DNA of 64,000 bases, taken from positions 1 through 64,000 of the forward strand of contig NZ_JANATA010000015.1 of assembly GCF_024199005.1 (NCBI RefSeq). Reading direction: 5' to 3'. Positions 61,932-64,000 of the stretch are shown here, in pieces; position 1 is the first letter of the stretch, and every line of letters starts with the position of its first letter. Made by a program: the position numbers and the translations under genes. This DNA comes from Opacimonas viscosa (GTDB lineage Bacteria; Pseudomonadota; Gammaproteobacteria; Enterobacterales; Alteromonadaceae). Under the pieces are notes generated by a model. That model saw nothing but the letters and a program-made list of their open reading frames with translations, made no database searches and was not told the origin of the DNA.

Positions 61932-62468
61932 ATGAAAATCATTGATACAAAAATTCCTGATGTAAAAATAATCGTACCTAAAGTCTTCGGTGATGATCGT
62001 GGTTTCTTTATGGAAACGTGGCAGCAAGAAGAATTTGAAGAGTTGGTAACAGGTAAACCTACACAGTTTGTGCAAGATAATCATTCAAAATCAAAAAAAG
62101 GGATTTTGCGTGGATTACACTTTCAAACGGAAAATACCCAAGGAAAATTAGTACGGGTTGTCTCTGGTGAAGTTTTCGATGTTGCTGTGGATATAAGAAA
62201 AGGCTCGCCAACATTTGGTCAGTGGGTTGGAGAATACCTTTCAGAGGATAATAAACACCAACTGTGGGTGCCAGAAGGCTTTGCCCATGGCTTTTATGTA
62301 ACGAGTGATGAAGCAGAGTTCGTATATAAGTGTACAAATTATTATGATCCTACTTCAGAAGTGTCATTAAAATGGGATGATAAAGATATTGGTATTCAGT
62401 GGCCGCTACAAGGGCCACCACAATTATCAAACAAAGATGAAAATGCAATTAAATTGAAAAGTTTGTGA
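61932..62468 (+). CDS. rfbC: dTDP-4-dehydrorhamnose 3,5-epimerase
   Basis: A cupin-fold epimerase (RmlC) of 178 aa: PKVFGDDRGFFMETW near residue 17, QDNHSKSKKGILRGLHFQ (catalytic His), VAVDIRKGSPTFGQWVG and WVPEGFAHGFYV. Its stop overlaps the next start as GTGA. It completes the rhamnose set B-A-D-C in this operon. Confidence 0.96.
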   Translation: MKIIDTKIPDVKIIVPKVFGDDRGFFMETWQQEEFEELVTGKPTQFVQDNHSKSKKGILRGLHFQTENTQGKLVRVVSGEVFDVAVDIRKGSPTFGQWVGEYLSEDNKHQLWVPEGFAHGFYVTSDEAEFVYKCTNYYDPTSEVSLKWDDKDIGIQWPLQGPPQLSNKDENAIKLKSL

Positions 62469-63901
62469 ACCAACACTCTAACTTGCAAATTAAATTAGGA
62501 TTTATTTGGAGTACATTAGAAAGCTTCGGTAACAAAGCTATTAGTCTAATATTAAGTTTAATATTAGCAAAACAGCTAGGTCCATCTGCTTATGGCTTAT
62601 TTGCAATGTTGGCAATATTTATTGCCATTGCAGGCGTTTTCGTTAATAGTGGTTTTAATTCTGCGCTGATTAGAAAAACAGACAGAAATGAAAAGGATTT
62701 CGCCACAACCTTTTACTTTTCGCTAGTAGTATCAATTATTTGTTATGGTTTGCTGTTTATCAGTGCACCATTTATTTCCACCTTTTATGACCAGCCTCAA
62801 TTAATTGATTTAACTCGGGTTATTGCATTAATTATTATTATTCAAGCTTTTGCAATTATACCTAAAACGAGACTAACTGTTTCTCTAGACTTTAAAAGCC
62901 AGGCAGTAGCGAATGTTGTTGGTTTGCTTTCTGGCGGTACAATTGGACTAACAATGGCTTTTAATGGTTATGGAGTATGGTCACTTGTTTTTCAGCAACT
63001 TATTAGTTCAACAATCAATGTATGTATTTTAAATTTGCAGTATCCATGGAAACCTTTGGAGAAGTTCTGTAGAAAAACATTTAAAGAGCTTTTTGGTTTT
63101 GGTTCTAAACTACTGGTATCAGGATTGATAGATACGATATACCAAAATATTTATGGACTAATCATTGGCAAGCAATTCAGTGCTGCAAAGTTGGGGGTAT
63201 TTAATCAAGCCCAAATGATTTCGATGCTACCTGCAATAACAATGACAGAAGTCATACAAAAAGTAACTTACCCATTACTTAGCAATATACAAGAAGATCG
63301 AATATTATTAGAAAAAGCATACTTATTAATGCTTAAAGTCTCTGCGTTAACTATTTTTCCGGTAGTGCTAGGACTTAGTATTATTTCTGAACCATTAATA
63401 TATCTAATTCTAGGGAGTGAATGGCAGGAAAGTGCACAGTTCATAAGTGTTCTTTGTGTTGGGTTTATGATTTATCCTATACAGGCAATAAATTTAAACC
63501 TCTTGCAGGTAAAGGGACGGTCAGACTTATTTTTAAAATTAGAAATAATTAAAAAAATTAACTTAACAGTGATGCTTATCGTTACTGTTCCATTAGGTGT
63601 TTATGAGATGTGCATAGGGATAGTAGTAACTTCTTATCTAGCCTTATTAATTAACACTTATTATACAGGTAAATTAACAACAATTTCGCAGATAGATCAG
63701 TTAATAGCATTGTTTCCTATTTGGTTAATCGTATTTATTTCCGCTGCTCTAGGTTTTGCCTCTGGATTGGCTATAGAGTCAGAATGGATTCAGATAATCG
63801 TAATGTTGTTAACTGCCTTATTATCCTACATGAGCTTAATGTTTGTTTTTCAGAAAAATTTATTGTTAGAAACAGTTCAATTAATCAGAGGGCATCAATG
63901 A
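62465..63901 (+). CDS. Wzx-like oligosaccharide flippase (MOP superfamily)
   Basis: A membrane protein of 478 aa with about 12-14 spans, beginning IKLGFIWSTLESFGNKAISL and LAKQLGPSAYGLFAMLAIF, typical of WzxC/MOP polysaccharide flippases. It would move lipid-linked repeat units across the inner membrane for the Wzz/Wza-type export encoded upstream. It uses a GTG start overlapping rfbC, and its stop overlaps the next start as ATGA. AT-rich composition suits a variable O-antigen gene. Confidence 0.92.
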   Translation: MNQHSNLQIKLGFIWSTLESFGNKAISLILSLILAKQLGPSAYGLFAMLAIFIAIAGVFVNSGFNSALIRKTDRNEKDFATTFYFSLVVSIICYGLLFISAPFISTFYDQPQLIDLTRVIALIIIIQAFAIIPKTRLTVSLDFKSQAVANVVGLLSGGTIGLTMAFNGYGVWSLVFQQLISSTINVCILNLQYPWKPLEKFCRKTFKELFGFGSKLLVSGLIDTIYQNIYGLIIGKQFSAAKLGVFNQAQMISMLPAITMTEVIQKVTYPLLSNIQEDRILLEKAYLLMLKVSALTIFPVVLGLSIISEPLIYLILGSEWQESAQFISVLCVGFMIYPIQAINLNLLQVKGRSDLFLKLEIIKKINLTVMLIVTVPLGVYEMCIGIVVTSYLALLINTYYTGKLTTISQIDQLIALFPIWLIVFISAALGFASGLAIESEWIQIIVMLLTALLSYMSLMFVFQKNLLLETVQLIRGHQ

Positions 63902-64000
63902 TTGCACTAAACAGTCCAGTAAAACCAAACCTAAAAAAACTGAATAAATTATTGGAGCAAGTTAACGATAATGGTTGGTATACAAACTTCGGACCGCTGC
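63898..64000 (+). CDS. DegT/DnrJ/EryC1/StrS aminotransferase, 5' end only
   Basis: The first 34 codons of a gene cut by the window end. The protein begins MIALNSPVKPNLKKLNKLLE and reaches NGWYTNFGPL, a signature of the N-terminus of PLP-dependent sugar aminotransferases such as those making dTDP-3-amino- or 4-amino-6-deoxysugars. This suggests that some of the RmlB product goes to an amino sugar. It overlaps the flippase stop by ATGA. Confidence 0.75.
   Translation, partial: MIALNSPVKPNLKKLNKLLEQVNDNGWYTNFGPL

Overview
The window looks like chromosome of a marine gammaproteobacterium of the order Alteromonadales (Glaciecola/Paraglaciecola/Alteromonas-like). This rests on the gene set: moderately low GC, large TonB-dependent receptors, a TonB2-type cluster with DUF3450 and TPR proteins, an OadGAB sodium pump, leucine dehydrogenase, and sap-pspF-pspABC-tyrR in nearly the enterobacterial order. 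The genus cannot be fixed from the sequence. No prophage, insertion sequence, CRISPR array or plasmid function was seen.

Layout. 1-400: a 132-bp direct repeat carrying a terminator, next to what looks like a tRNA 3' end. 0.4-8.4 kb: a DUF1800/DUF1501 secreted pair, a divergent NarL-type response regulator and MASE1-like histidine kinase, elbB and a class II Fic protein. 8.4-10.4 kb: gene-poor, with two very small genes. 10.4-13.6 kb: oadGAB. 13.7-23.6 kb: sapABCDF, pspF, pspABC, tyrR. 23.6-25.5 kb: an Lrp-type regulator, leucine dehydrogenase and 4.5S RNA. 25.9-36.8 kb: a TonB-dependent receptor, a methyltransferase, an S9 peptidase and a six-gene TonB2 energising operon. 36.9-41.8 kb: a tmcA enlarged by in-frame minisatellites and an orphan histidine kinase. 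42-45.2 kb: a TPP riboswitch with a receptor and PnuT, forming a thiamine uptake unit. 45.5-58 kb: tRNA-Trp, rfaH, a large lipoprotein, two YjbH-like proteins and an exopolysaccharide export operon (EPS MarR regulator, YjbH-like protein, lipoprotein, Wza-like and Wzz-like proteins). 58.3-64 kb: the start of an O-antigen/EPS cluster (rmlBAD, a 2OG oxygenase, rmlC, a Wzx-like flippase, and a DegT aminotransferase cut by the window end).

The most coherent system is the surface-polysaccharide regulon. A RfaH antiterminator gene lies just upstream of three RfaH recruitment (ops) sites that share CCTTGCGGTAGCC. One precedes the lipoprotein gene, one the export operon and one the rml operon. The last two leaders also share a bipartite palindromic signature, AAGAAnnnTTCTTATA and GTTCAn5TGAAC, at an identical 41-nt spacing, which suggests a further common regulator. 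The EPS-associated MarR protein encoded directly downstream is a candidate.

A second theme is an unusual density of young, degenerate short-period tandem repeats from about 36.9 to 53.4 kb, plus one at 13.6 kb. They occur inside genes (tmcA, a TonB receptor, the lipoprotein) and between genes. One of them forms a 38-codon basic micro-ORF coupled by ATGA to a lipoprotein gene. Several start codons were moved from the longest open frame to the position favoured by ribosome binding sites and family length (Fic, PspF, PspC, TyrR, ExbB, thiamine receptor, Wzz-like and others).
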